Shown here piece after piece: positions 56,686 through 64,000 of a DNA stretch of 64,000 bases (position 1 is its first letter; every line of letters starts with the position of its first letter). The stretch is from JAWKUK01 sp041398605 (GTDB taxonomy: Bacteria > Planctomycetota > UBA1135 > GCA-002686595): the NCBI GenBank assembly GCA_041398605.1, contig JAWKUK010000017.1, positions 62,001-126,000 on the forward strand, given 5' to 3'. Below the pieces are notes generated by a model. The model was not told the DNA's origin and searched no databases. It was given only the letters and a program-made list of their open reading frames with translations. The translations under genes and the position numbers were made by a program.

Positions 56686-57777
56686 TCAGTTGAACGTCAC
56701 GGCGAGGCCGTTCGTGAAGTTCGAGGTCGCGACGCCGTTGATGGCGTCACGGTACCAGGCCTGGAAGCTCCGGGTCTGGCCGACCATCGCCGACACAAAA
56801 CCGTTCGGGGTCGGGATCTGGTTCAGGTCCAGGAGCAGCGAGAACTCGCCCGTCGCGCCGCTGTTCTTGATCTGGCCAGGGCCGACGTAGCGGCCGATCA
56901 GGCCCCCGAGGCAGAGGATACCTTGGCTGCCGCCCGGGTTCGGCGTCATCGCCTGGCCCGAGCTCGTGAGGAAGAAACCGAACGAGTTGAGCGGCAAGCT
57001 CGTCGCCTCGAGCGTCACGTTGTTGTTCGCAACGCTTGCGCTCCCCGAGCCAGCGATCGCGCCCGCGGCTCCGGTGGAGTTCACGTTGGCCGTGCAGTAC
57101 GGCGTCCCGACGATACCGGGCCCCATGACGAGCGAAAGGACGTCACCGTTCGCGACCGCGTTCGGAGTGTTGAAGCTCCACTCGACGTCGTTCTGGTTGG
57201 CCGCCGAGCCCGCCTGGTAACCGATCGTCGCGCTGCCGCCGCCGTCCGCACGGACGCTCGCGACGTCCTGGTACAGGAACTGCGCGACGACGTTGCCGCC
57301 GTTGGCCGGGACCTGGATCTGGAACGTCACGGTGTCCGACGTCGCGCTGCCGTTGAAGAACGCGACCGCTTGCCACTGGACGATGAGGCGACCCTGCGTC
57401 TCCTGCCAGTAGATCTCGCCGTAGAGGCCCGAGTCTGAGTCGAGGTCGTCCCAGAAGCCCATCAGGACCTGGCTGTCGAGCCCGAATGCGTTCGCGCTCG
57501 GGATGTTCGCGTTCGTGTAGCCGAGGGTCTGGCCAGGCCCGTCAAATCGGACCGCGCCATTGCTTCCAACACGCACGACACCGGCGGAAAGAAGGGAGTT
57601 GCCGATCGTCGTATTGATATCGACTGCGCCGTCATCGGTGAGCGAGAGCGGCGTGCCGGTGCCGGAGATGTCGACAAACGAACCGGGGAGGTTCGACACG
57701 ATGGTGAGCTGCGCCGCGGCCATCGGCGCCAGCGCGCACGCGAGGCCGGCGGTCAGGCCTGTACGAATTGAATTCAT
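56686..57777 (-). CDS. Secreted nidogen-like-domain protein, paralogue 1
   Basis: ATG 57777 gives 363 residues. Signal peptide 1-22 (LTAGLACALAPMAAA). Residues 23-210 form one beta domain (LTIVSNLPGSFVDISGTGTP, FWDDLDSDSGLYGEIYWQET, LIVQWQAVAFFN), which resembles NIDO-type domains. Residues 225-363 are the shared C-terminal domain, from YCTANVNSTGAAG to SNFTNGLAVTFN. It is one of three adjacent paralogues whose last 150 codons are nearly identical, which suggests gene conversion. Extracellular or surface role; no catalytic motif seen. Confidence 0.8.
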   Translation of the reverse strand: MNSIRTGLTAGLACALAPMAAAQLTIVSNLPGSFVDISGTGTPLSLTDDGAVDINTTIGNSLLSAGVVRVGSNGAVRFDGPGQTLGYTNANIPSANAFGLDSQVLMGFWDDLDSDSGLYGEIYWQETQGRLIVQWQAVAFFNGSATSDTVTFQIQVPANGGNVVAQFLYQDVASVRADGGGSATIGYQAGSAANQNDVEWSFNTPNAVANGDVLSLVMGPGIVGTPYCTANVNSTGAAGAIAGSGSASVANNNVTLEATSLPLNSFGFFLTSSGQAMTPNPGGSQGILCLGGLIGRYVGPGQIKNSGATGEFSLLLDLNQIPTPNGFVSAMVGQTRSFQAWYRDAINGVATSNFTNGLAVTFN

Positions 57778-58159
57778 GGGCTGTGGAAGGAGTCGGAGTC
57801 GGACGGGAGACGTTGACCGCCGACAAGGATACCTGTCCGGACCAGGCCGCGAGGCCGGCGGGATCAACGACCCCGCCGCCCGAGCGACCACCGGGGGTCG
57901 CGCTGGGGCCCGCCACCTGCGCCATCTGGATGCACCGGGGCCGCCACTCACGCTCAGAGCACCGACACCGCCCCGGGTCGAAGCTCAGCCCTGGAGCGGC
58001 GTTGCGCTCCCACCGCGCATCCTGGCGGCGCACTTGGGCGCGCTCCAATGAAGACAAGCAGGGCCCGAGCATCGCTCGGGCCCTGCTTGTTTCGAGCCGC
58101 CTGTGCCCCGTGTCAGACGTTCGGGGCACTTGGCACCGCGCTCGGTGCCGGGACCCGGA
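57778..58159. other. Intergenic region with conserved leader and terminator
   Basis: The 40 bases upstream of the ATG at 57777 are almost the same as those upstream of the next paralogue (59861-59898), including GGAGTCGGAGTCGGACGGGA on the plus strand. No Shine-Dalgarno is seen in either. A terminator hairpin lies at 58055-58091. Confidence 0.6.
58055..58091. terminator. 17-bp perfect hairpin, same terminator as at 56580
   Basis: Arms 58055-58071 and 58075-58091 with loop ATC. Identical to the hairpin at 56580 except for one loop base, and the 3' sequence down to the next stop codon is about 95 % identical, so the terminator was copied with the gene. It ends the transcript of the gene at 58160. 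Confidence 0.75.
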
Positions 58160-59860
58160 TCAGTTGAACGTCACGGCGAGGCCGTTCGTGAAGTTCGAGG
58201 TCGCGACGCCGTTGATGGCGTCACGGTACCAGGCCTGGAAGCTCCGGGTCTGGCCGACCATCGCCGACACAAAGCCGTTCGGGGTCGGGATCTGGTTCAG
58301 GTTCAGGAGCAGCGAGAACTCGCCTGCCGCGCCGCTGTTCTTGATCTGGCCAGCGCCGACGTAGCGGCCGATCAGGCCCCCGAGGCAGAGGATGCCTTGG
58401 CTGCCGCCCGGGTTCGGCGTCATCGCCTGCGTGGCGCTCGTCAGGAAGAAGCCGAACGCGTTGGCCGGCAAGCTCGACGCCTCGAGCGTCAGGTCATTGC
58501 TCGCGACGGTCGCGCTGCCCGAGCCTGCGATCACGCCCGCGGCTCCGGTGGAGTTCGCGTTCGCGGTGCAGTAGGGAGCCCCGACGCTGCCGGCGCCCAT
58601 GACGAGCGACAGCACGTCGCCGTTCGCGACGGCGCCCGGGGTGTCAAAGCTCCATTGGACGTCGTTCTGGTTCGCGAACGAGCCCGCCTGGTAGCCGATC
58701 GTTGCGCTGCCGCCGCCGTCCGCGCGGACGCTGGAGACGTCCTGGTAGAGGAAGCGCGCCATCACGGCGCCGGCGTTGGACGGAACTTGGATCTGGAACG
58801 TGACGGTGTCCGCCGTCGCGCTGCCGTTGAAGAAGGCCGTCGCCTGCCACTGAACGATGAGCATCCCCATCGTCTCCTGCCAGTAGATCTCGCCCCAGAG
58901 GCCGCTCTCGGTGTCGATGTCGTCCCAGAAGCCCAAGAGCGACTGCCCATCGATCCCGAAGGCGCCCGCGTTCGGGAGGGTCTGGTTGCCGACCCCGAGG
59001 TCTTGCCCCGTTCCGTCGAAGCGGATCCCGCCGTTGCTCCCAACGCGCACGACGCCGGCCGCGAAGAGCGCGTTGCTGATCGTCGTCGAGATGTCGACCT
59101 CGGCGTCATCCGCGAGGCTGAGCGGCGTCCCAGTGGTTGAGATGTCGACCCAGGTCCCAGGCAGGTTGTCCACGATCGTCAGTGTCGGGGCCGGCGGCGG
59201 CGGCGGTGGGGTGAACGTGCCGACGAGCGACAGCACCGTGCCGTCCATGACCGCCCCGGCGGTGTTGAACGAGAACTCAACGTCGTTGCCCCAGGCACCG
59301 GCTTGGTAGCCGATCGTGGCGGACTCGCCGCCGTTGGCGCGGACCTGCATGATGTCGTCGTAGACAAAGCGCGCCCAGGTCGTGCCCGTCGCGGGGACCT
59401 GAACTTGGAAGCGCGCGGTGCCGAGACCAGGGGAGTTGAAGAACTCGATGTTGTCCCACTGGACGATGAGCATGCCCATCGTCTCCTGCCAATAGATCTC
59501 GCCGAGCGTTCCGCCGACGGTATTGACATCGTCCCAGAACGGCAGGAGCGATTGGCTCGTGAGGCCAAATGCGCCCGCCGCAGGCAGGTTCAAGTTACCG
59601 AAGGCGAGCTCGAGGTCGGTCCCTGCAAAGCGGACGCCGCCATTGCTGCCGACGCGCGCCGTGCCCGCGGCGAACAGCGCGTTGCCGATCGTCGTCGCGA
59701 TGTCAGCTTCGCCGTCGTCGGCGAGCGAGAGGGGGGTACCGGTGCCCGAGATGTCGACGAACGACCCGGGGAGATTAGAGACGATCGTGAGCTGCGCGGC
59801 GGCCATGGGCGCGAGCGCGCAAGCGAGGCCTGCTGTGAGGCCAGTGCGAATGGAAGTCAT
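58160..59860 (-). CDS. Secreted nidogen-like-domain protein, paralogue 2 (two domains)
   Basis: 566 residues with the same signal peptide. Two copies of the nidogen-like beta domain (about 23-215 and 225-410) are joined by a proline linker (PPPPPPAP). The shared C-terminal domain follows (428-566). The second beta domain is closest to that of paralogue 1, the first to the first domain of paralogue 3, so the domain duplication came before the gene duplication. Confidence 0.8.
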   Translation of the reverse strand: MTSIRTGLTAGLACALAPMAAAQLTIVSNLPGSFVDISGTGTPLSLADDGEADIATTIGNALFAAGTARVGSNGGVRFAGTDLELAFGNLNLPAAGAFGLTSQSLLPFWDDVNTVGGTLGEIYWQETMGMLIVQWDNIEFFNSPGLGTARFQVQVPATGTTWARFVYDDIMQVRANGGESATIGYQAGAWGNDVEFSFNTAGAVMDGTVLSLVGTFTPPPPPPAPTLTIVDNLPGTWVDISTTGTPLSLADDAEVDISTTISNALFAAGVVRVGSNGGIRFDGTGQDLGVGNQTLPNAGAFGIDGQSLLGFWDDIDTESGLWGEIYWQETMGMLIVQWQATAFFNGSATADTVTFQIQVPSNAGAVMARFLYQDVSSVRADGGGSATIGYQAGSFANQNDVQWSFDTPGAVANGDVLSLVMGAGSVGAPYCTANANSTGAAGVIAGSGSATVASNDLTLEASSLPANAFGFFLTSATQAMTPNPGGSQGILCLGGLIGRYVGAGQIKNSGAAGEFSLLLNLNQIPTPNGFVSAMVGQTRSFQAWYRDAINGVATSNFTNGLAVTFN

Positions 59861-60335
59861 GGACTGTGGATGGAGTCGGAGTCGGACGGGAGACGTTACT
59901 CGCGGACTAGCATACCCGTCGGGACCAGGGCGTGAGGCCGGCGGGATCCACGATCCGGTCCCCCCGCGATACAGCCGGGGATCGCGCGGGGCCTATGCCA
60001 TGCACGTTTACAAAGGACCGACGCTTACGACCAACGCTGCGGCGCGACCCCAGCCACACCCTCGGCATTCATGGTCTTGGCACCCGCCGGGCGCGATGTG
60101 TGGCGGCGCGCTCGGGCGCGCCTGCAGTGCACCCCCGAGGAGCCTAAGCCACAACATGATGTCTCGCATCGCGGCGCCCCCCCGGGGCGCCGGAGCTGCG
60201 CGGCAGCAAGATCCCAAACAGCGTCAAGCGGTTAGGGATCTGCTGCGCTTCGCTCCGACGCACGGGCGCACCAGGCTGCGGACCGCGTCCTGCGGCGCAG
60301 GCTCCGAGGCGCCGCGGTCGGCGCCGGAGACCAAA
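59861..60335. other. Intergenic region with leader and palindromic element C
   Basis: It contains the conserved leader of paralogue 2 (59861-59898) and the diverged palindromic element (60136-60308). Nothing gene-like in 59900-60135. Confidence 0.55.
60136..60308. repeat. Diverged palindromic repeat element, copy C
   Basis: About 173 bp, starting CGAGGAGCCTAAGCCAC and ending GGCGCAGGCTCCGAG. It is in the orientation of copy A and shares the segments GCATCGCGGCGC, GCGCACCAGGCTGCGGACC-like and GCAGCAAGATCCCAAA-like. I estimate 75 % identity with copy A. The palindromic arms are kept. Confidence 0.7.
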
Positions 60336-62405
60336 TCAGTTGAACGTCACGGCGAGGCCGTTCGTGAAGTTCGAGGTCGCGTTGCCGCCGATCGCGTCAC
60401 GGTACCAGGCCTGGAAGCTCCGGGTCTGGCCGACCATCGCTGACACAAAGCCGTTCGGGGTCGGGATCTGGTTCAAGTTCAAGAGCAGCGAGAACTCACC
60501 CGTCGCGCCGCTGTTCTTGATTTGGCCAGCGCCGACGTACCGACCGATCTGGCCCCCGAGGCACAGCGTGCCCTGGCTGCCACCCGGGTTCGGGGTCACG
60601 GCTTGGGTCGTGCTCGTCAGGAAGAAGCCAAACGAGTTGACCGGCAAGCTCGACGCCTCGAGGGTGAGGGTGTTGCTCGCGATCGACGCGCTGCCCGAAC
60701 CAGAGATCGCGCCGGCGACGCCCGTCGAGTTTGCGTTCGCCGTGCAATACGGCGCCCCGACGCCGCCGCCGCCAGTGATGAGCGAGAGGACGTCGCCGTT
60801 CGCGACCGCGTTCGAGGTGTTGTAGCTCCACTCGACGTCGTTCTCGTTCGCCAGGGAGCCCGCCTGGTAGCCGATCGTCGCGCTGCCGCCGCCGTCCGCG
60901 CGGACGCTCGCCACGTCCTGGTACAGGAACTGTGCGAGGACGTTGCCGCCGTTCGCTGGGACCTGGATCTGGAACGTCACGGTGTCCGACGTCGCGCTGC
61001 CGTTGAAGAACGCGACCGCCTGCCACTGGACGATGAGGCGACCCTGCGTCTCCTGCCAGTAGATCTCGCCGTAGAGGCCCGAGTCCGTGTCGAGGTCGTC
61101 CCAGAAGCCCAGGAGCGATTGACCATCGAGCCCGAAAGCGCCCGTGCTCGGCAAGGGCAAGTTGCCGACCGCGAGGTCTTGTCCGATCCCGTCGAAGCGG
61201 ATCCCACCGTTGCTCCCGACGCGCACGATGCCGGCGGCAAAGAGGGGGTTGCTGATCGTCGTCGTGATGTCAACTTCGCCGTCATCGGTCAGCCCCAACG
61301 GCGTCCCCGTCGTCGAAATGTCGATCCAGGTGCCCGGCAGGTTGTCCACCATCGACAGGGAGGGCGGCGGCGCTTCCGTGACGAGCAACGTGCCCATGCC
61401 CGCCTCGCCGTTCGCGCCGCCGACGCGGATGCGGTAGGTCACGCCTGGCACACCGACAAAGTTCAGGCTCGCTTGCGTGCCGCAAAAGTCGTTATTGCAA
61501 CGCTCGGACACGAGCCCCGCGCACGTGCCGCTGTAGACCTCGAGCAGCGTGTTGAAGCTCGAGCCGCACGTGTCGACGATGATCGTATTCGCACTGTTCG
61601 CGGTGTACGTGTACCAGACGTCTGCCCCACCCGCGACGCAGGTGAAGGCTGGGAGGCTCGTGGTCGCTGAGATCGTGTTGAACGCAGTCGGAGTGTTCAG
61701 AGCGATCGGAAGGGCCGCGCCACAGTCGTCGTTGCTCGGCGGCGGCGGCGGCGGGGAGAACGTGCCGACGAGCGAGAGCACCGTGCCGTCCGTGACCGCG
61801 CCAGGCGTGTTGAACGAGAACTCGACATCGTTGCCGATGGCGCCAGCCTGGTAGCCAATCGTCGCGCTTTCGCCGCCGTTGGGGCGGCTTTGCATGATGT
61901 CGGCGTACACGAAGCGCGCCCATGTGCTGCCGGTCGAGGGGACTTGCACTTGGAAACGCGCGGTGCCGAGGCCAGTCGAGTTGTAGAACTCGATGTTGTC
62001 CCACTGGACGATCAACATCCCCATCGTCTCCTGCCAATAGATCTCGCCGAGCGTGCCGCTGGCGGTGTTGACGTCGTCCCAGAACGGCAGCAGCGATTGG
62101 CTGTTGAGCGAGAACGCGCCGGTGTTGGGCAGGTTGAGGTTGGTGAACGCAAGGTCCGTGCCAGCGCCACCGAAGCGGACGCCGCCGTTGCTGCCGACGC
62201 GCGCCGAACCGGCGGCGAAGAGTGAGTTCCCGATCGTCGTCGGAATGTCGACCTCGCCGTCATCGGTGAGCGAGAGCGGCGTGCCGGTCCCGGAGATGTC
62301 GACGAACGAACCGGGCAGGTTCGAGACGATCGTGAGCTGCGCCGCGGCCATCGGCGCCAAAGCGCACAAGAGGCCGGCGCCGAGGCCGGTACGAAGTGAA
62401 TTCAT
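60336..62405 (-). CDS. Secreted nidogen-like-domain protein, paralogue 3 (with NDDC domain)
   Basis: 689 residues. Signal peptide, first nidogen-like domain (23-210), proline linker, then a domain absent from the other two (about 218-345). That domain starts SNDDCGAALPIALNTPTAFN and holds four or more Cys (DVWYTYTANSANTIIVDTCG), like the Cys-bearing PPC-type beta domains seen in secreted bacterial proteins. A second nidogen-like domain (347-530) and the shared C-terminal domain (553-689) follow. Surface role is inferred. Confidence 0.8.
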   Translation of the reverse strand: MNSLRTGLGAGLLCALAPMAAAQLTIVSNLPGSFVDISGTGTPLSLTDDGEVDIPTTIGNSLFAAGSARVGSNGGVRFGGAGTDLAFTNLNLPNTGAFSLNSQSLLPFWDDVNTASGTLGEIYWQETMGMLIVQWDNIEFYNSTGLGTARFQVQVPSTGSTWARFVYADIMQSRPNGGESATIGYQAGAIGNDVEFSFNTPGAVTDGTVLSLVGTFSPPPPPPSNDDCGAALPIALNTPTAFNTISATTSLPAFTCVAGGADVWYTYTANSANTIIVDTCGSSFNTLLEVYSGTCAGLVSERCNNDFCGTQASLNFVGVPGVTYRIRVGGANGEAGMGTLLVTEAPPPSLSMVDNLPGTWIDISTTGTPLGLTDDGEVDITTTISNPLFAAGIVRVGSNGGIRFDGIGQDLAVGNLPLPSTGAFGLDGQSLLGFWDDLDTDSGLYGEIYWQETQGRLIVQWQAVAFFNGSATSDTVTFQIQVPANGGNVLAQFLYQDVASVRADGGGSATIGYQAGSLANENDVEWSYNTSNAVANGDVLSLITGGGGVGAPYCTANANSTGVAGAISGSGSASIASNTLTLEASSLPVNSFGFFLTSTTQAVTPNPGGSQGTLCLGGQIGRYVGAGQIKNSGATGEFSLLLNLNQIPTPNGFVSAMVGQTRSFQAWYRDAIGGNATSNFTNGLAVTFN

Positions 62406-62805
62406 GGATTGCGGAGCGGTGTGGAGTCAGGGTCGGATAGGGGACGGTTTCCCCCTGAGTGTACGGGTTGGCCGCGAGGCGGGTAGGGCAACGGGGCCGG
62501 GGCCCTGGGGCCCGGCCCCGCGCGGCGCGCGGCGCTCTGCTTGCGAGACACGCAAAGCCCGCGCTGGGCTCAGGCGAAGCTGGCCCCCATTGCGCCCGCT
62601 CATCTATTGGACGCAGACAACGAGGGCTGACCACCACGCTGACACCTAGCTCAGTGCCCCTCGCGACCGGACACCGGCCTCGACGCTGGCGTCGCGCAAT
62701 CGGCGACATCCAGCGCCTCGGCCTCAAATGCGCGCTGTGGCACCCGTGGGGACCAGCGTCCCTGGGCCCAGGCTCACTTCGGCGCGTTGGCGCCGGCGTT
62801 CGCGC
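62406..62805. other. Intergenic region with GC-rich hairpin
   Basis: 400 bp between two minus-strand secreted genes. CGGGGCCGGG (62492-62501) pairs with CCCGGCCCCG (62511-62520), extended inward by GCCC/GGGC with one bulge. It probably ends the transcript of the upstream gene (62806). No gene seen. Confidence 0.5.
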
Positions 62806-63819
62806 TCACCGCACACGCAGCGTCCCTGATTGAAGCTCAGGATGCGCCGCGTACAACTCTTCGAGGGTGGACGCCTCGTAGGTCTTGGTCTCGCGGCCGT
62901 TCGGGCCGTCTTCGGTGATCTCCAGGCGCACGCCGTCGGGCGTCATGGAGAAGCTCTCGCTGCGCCCTTGGAGCGTCATGCCCCCGGCTGGCGGCGCTGC
63001 GCCCGAGCCACCTTGCAACGGCGCGGTCCACTCATCCATGCGCCGCAACTGCGCGCGCAGCTCCTCGAATGGATCCAGGCCGGGACGCTGCCCGAACGGC
63101 TGCATCGACCCGAACGGCTGCATCGAATCGAAGAGATCAAACGGGTCGAGGGCACCACCCCCACCGAATAAGGCATCCATGCGACGCCGCGCGGCCTCGA
63201 AGGGGTCCTGCAGCGCGCCCTGCGCCCCGGCCCCCGGAGCTGAACCGCCGGGGTACACACGCGCGAGCGCCCGTGGACGTGCGCGCAATTCGCGCAGCGC
63301 GAGACGTGCGCTCCATGCAACGTCCGACGCGACGCCCGCCGCGAGGTCCTCGAGCGCTGCCTGCACGGCGAGGTCATCGCTCGCATCCGCGATGAGCTGC
63401 TCGAAGTTGCGCTCGCGCACGTCGAGGTCGGGTTCGGACAGGAGCTCTGCGATGTCCTCCGCTGTCAGCCGCGGTTGGGCGTCCTGCGTCAGCGGCGACG
63501 GCGCGGACGGCGGCGCGCTCCCTCCGCGCGGCAAGGGCGCGCTCCCGTCCGCGGAGCGCGAGCCGGACGGCGCGAGGTGGTCACGCTCGATGGGCCGAAG
63601 CGGCTCGATCCCAGGGCGAGCAGGGTCCTGCGACCCGCTTGCATTGGACTGCGGCGCGGTGGAACCCGCCGCTTGCGCCCCCGGACCAAGGCTCGTGGGG
63701 CCCTGGACCTCAAAGCCCTGGCGCTGCAACGTGGTGGGCGCGTAACGCGCGAAGCTCGGAATGGCTGCGGCGACCACCACTCCAGCGGCCGCCATCGAAA
63801 CGATGGAACGGGACTTCAT
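62806..63819 (-). CDS. Secreted or membrane-anchored low-complexity protein, unknown function
   Basis: 337 residues. Signal peptide or anchor 1-24 (SIVSMAAAGVVVAAAIPSFA). Residues 45-110 are Pro/Ser/Ala-rich; 115-200 are helical and acidic (LTAEDIAELLSEPDLDVRER). A Gly/Phe/Met-rich stretch (DSMQPFGSMQPFG) precedes a short C-terminal beta module (RSESFSMTPDGVRLEITEDG, KTYEASTLEELYAAHPEL). The pattern resembles planctomycete proteins near HtrA-like proteases, whose C-terminal module repeats the wording of a PDZ-linked tail. Family not identified. Confidence 0.65.
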   Translation of the reverse strand: MKSRSIVSMAAAGVVVAAAIPSFARYAPTTLQRQGFEVQGPTSLGPGAQAAGSTAPQSNASGSQDPARPGIEPLRPIERDHLAPSGSRSADGSAPLPRGGSAPPSAPSPLTQDAQPRLTAEDIAELLSEPDLDVRERNFEQLIADASDDLAVQAALEDLAAGVASDVAWSARLALRELRARPRALARVYPGGSAPGAGAQGALQDPFEAARRRMDALFGGGGALDPFDLFDSMQPFGSMQPFGQRPGLDPFEELRAQLRRMDEWTAPLQGGSGAAPPAGGMTLQGRSESFSMTPDGVRLEITEDGPNGRETKTYEASTLEELYAAHPELQSGTLRVR

Positions 63820-63898
63820 GGCTGCTCAACTTGGACCGTCATGGTCCGGCTACGTTGGAAAGGGCGCGCCCCGACTCCAGCGGAGGCCGCGCCGTCGG

Positions 63899-64000
63899 TC
63901 ACCGGCCGCGCAGCGGCACGAGGTAGACCTCCCGGGTCTGCTCGACGCCGCCAACGACCGCGTTGCCCTGCCCCGCCGGCCACCCGATCGGGAAGCCGCC
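63899..64000 (-). CDS. C-terminal end of a gene running off the window
   Basis: An open minus-strand frame from the window edge ends at TGA 63899-63901 and reads FPIGWPAGQGNAVVGGVEQT then REVYLVPLRGR. It has protein-like composition and is followed by the gene at 62806 on the same strand. Only 33 residues are visible, so no function can be given. Confidence 0.55.
   Translation of the reverse strand, partial: GGFPIGWPAGQGNAVVGGVEQTREVYLVPLRGR

Overview
The window is very GC-rich (around 70 %), gene-dense bacterial chromosome. I place it in the Planctomycetota, probably one of the lineages that secrete many proteins ending in a shared C-terminal domain (ending like FQAWYRD...SNFTNGLAVTFN). Supporting this are a divergent pair of an ECF sigma factor and a membrane Ser/Thr kinase with TPRs, a DUF1570-like gluzincin, and five intact secreted proteins with that C-terminal domain plus one decayed copy. 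The phylum is inferred from gene style only; there is no rRNA here.

Layout. 1-5.7 kb: a partial gluzincin, a 690-bp gene-free stretch full of stable hairpins, a secreted protein whose reading frame continues for 51 conserved-looking codons after two tandem TGA codons (candidate selenoprotein), and a radical SAM protein. 5.9-17 kb: a secreted protein gene and a kinase gene that face each other, but the junction between them (7831-9399) is repeated at 11167-12838. Between the copies lie about 1.8 kb of broken coding fragments, including a decayed Panacea-type antitoxin and a RelE-like toxin fragment. Then come the ECF sigma factor and a Kelch/malectin secreted protein. 17-28.5 kb: a 1305-residue multi-domain glycosyltransferase with 11-residue repeats, a DUF1801 protein, an unrecognised twin-Arg-like secreted protein, a two-gene PhyH / 2OG-oxygenase-LIC12192 operon, CsbD, a zinc alcohol dehydrogenase and a secreted HELAH metalloprotein.

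28.6-44.4 kb: a long minus-strand housekeeping run. In transcription order it is atpZ, atpI-like, atpB, atpE, atpF, atpH, atpA, atpG, atpD, atpC, aspS, infC, rpmI, rplT, pheS, pheT, i.e. the whole F1Fo ATP synthase joined to the classical infC-rpmI-rplT-pheST translation cluster through aspS. 44.9-48.1 kb (plus strand): ndk, rqcH and a TPR lipoprotein. 48.35-56.4 kb: a compact arginine regulon, argR-argC-argB-argD-argF-argG-argH-argA. Most genes overlap by 4-8 bases, and a palindromic operator sits over the argR start. Every step from glutamate to arginine is encoded except release of the acetyl group (argE/argJ). 56.7-62.4 kb: three adjacent secreted paralogues built from a nidogen-like beta domain (one or two copies) and the shared C-terminal domain. 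62.8-64 kb: a secreted protein of unknown role and the C-terminus of another gene.

A 169-bp imperfectly palindromic element occurs at 17033-17201 and, inverted and 96 % identical, at 56370-56538, with a diverged third copy at 60136-60308. The element and the tandem-TGA gene are the strongest novel signals. All calls are from reading the sequence; no database search was run.
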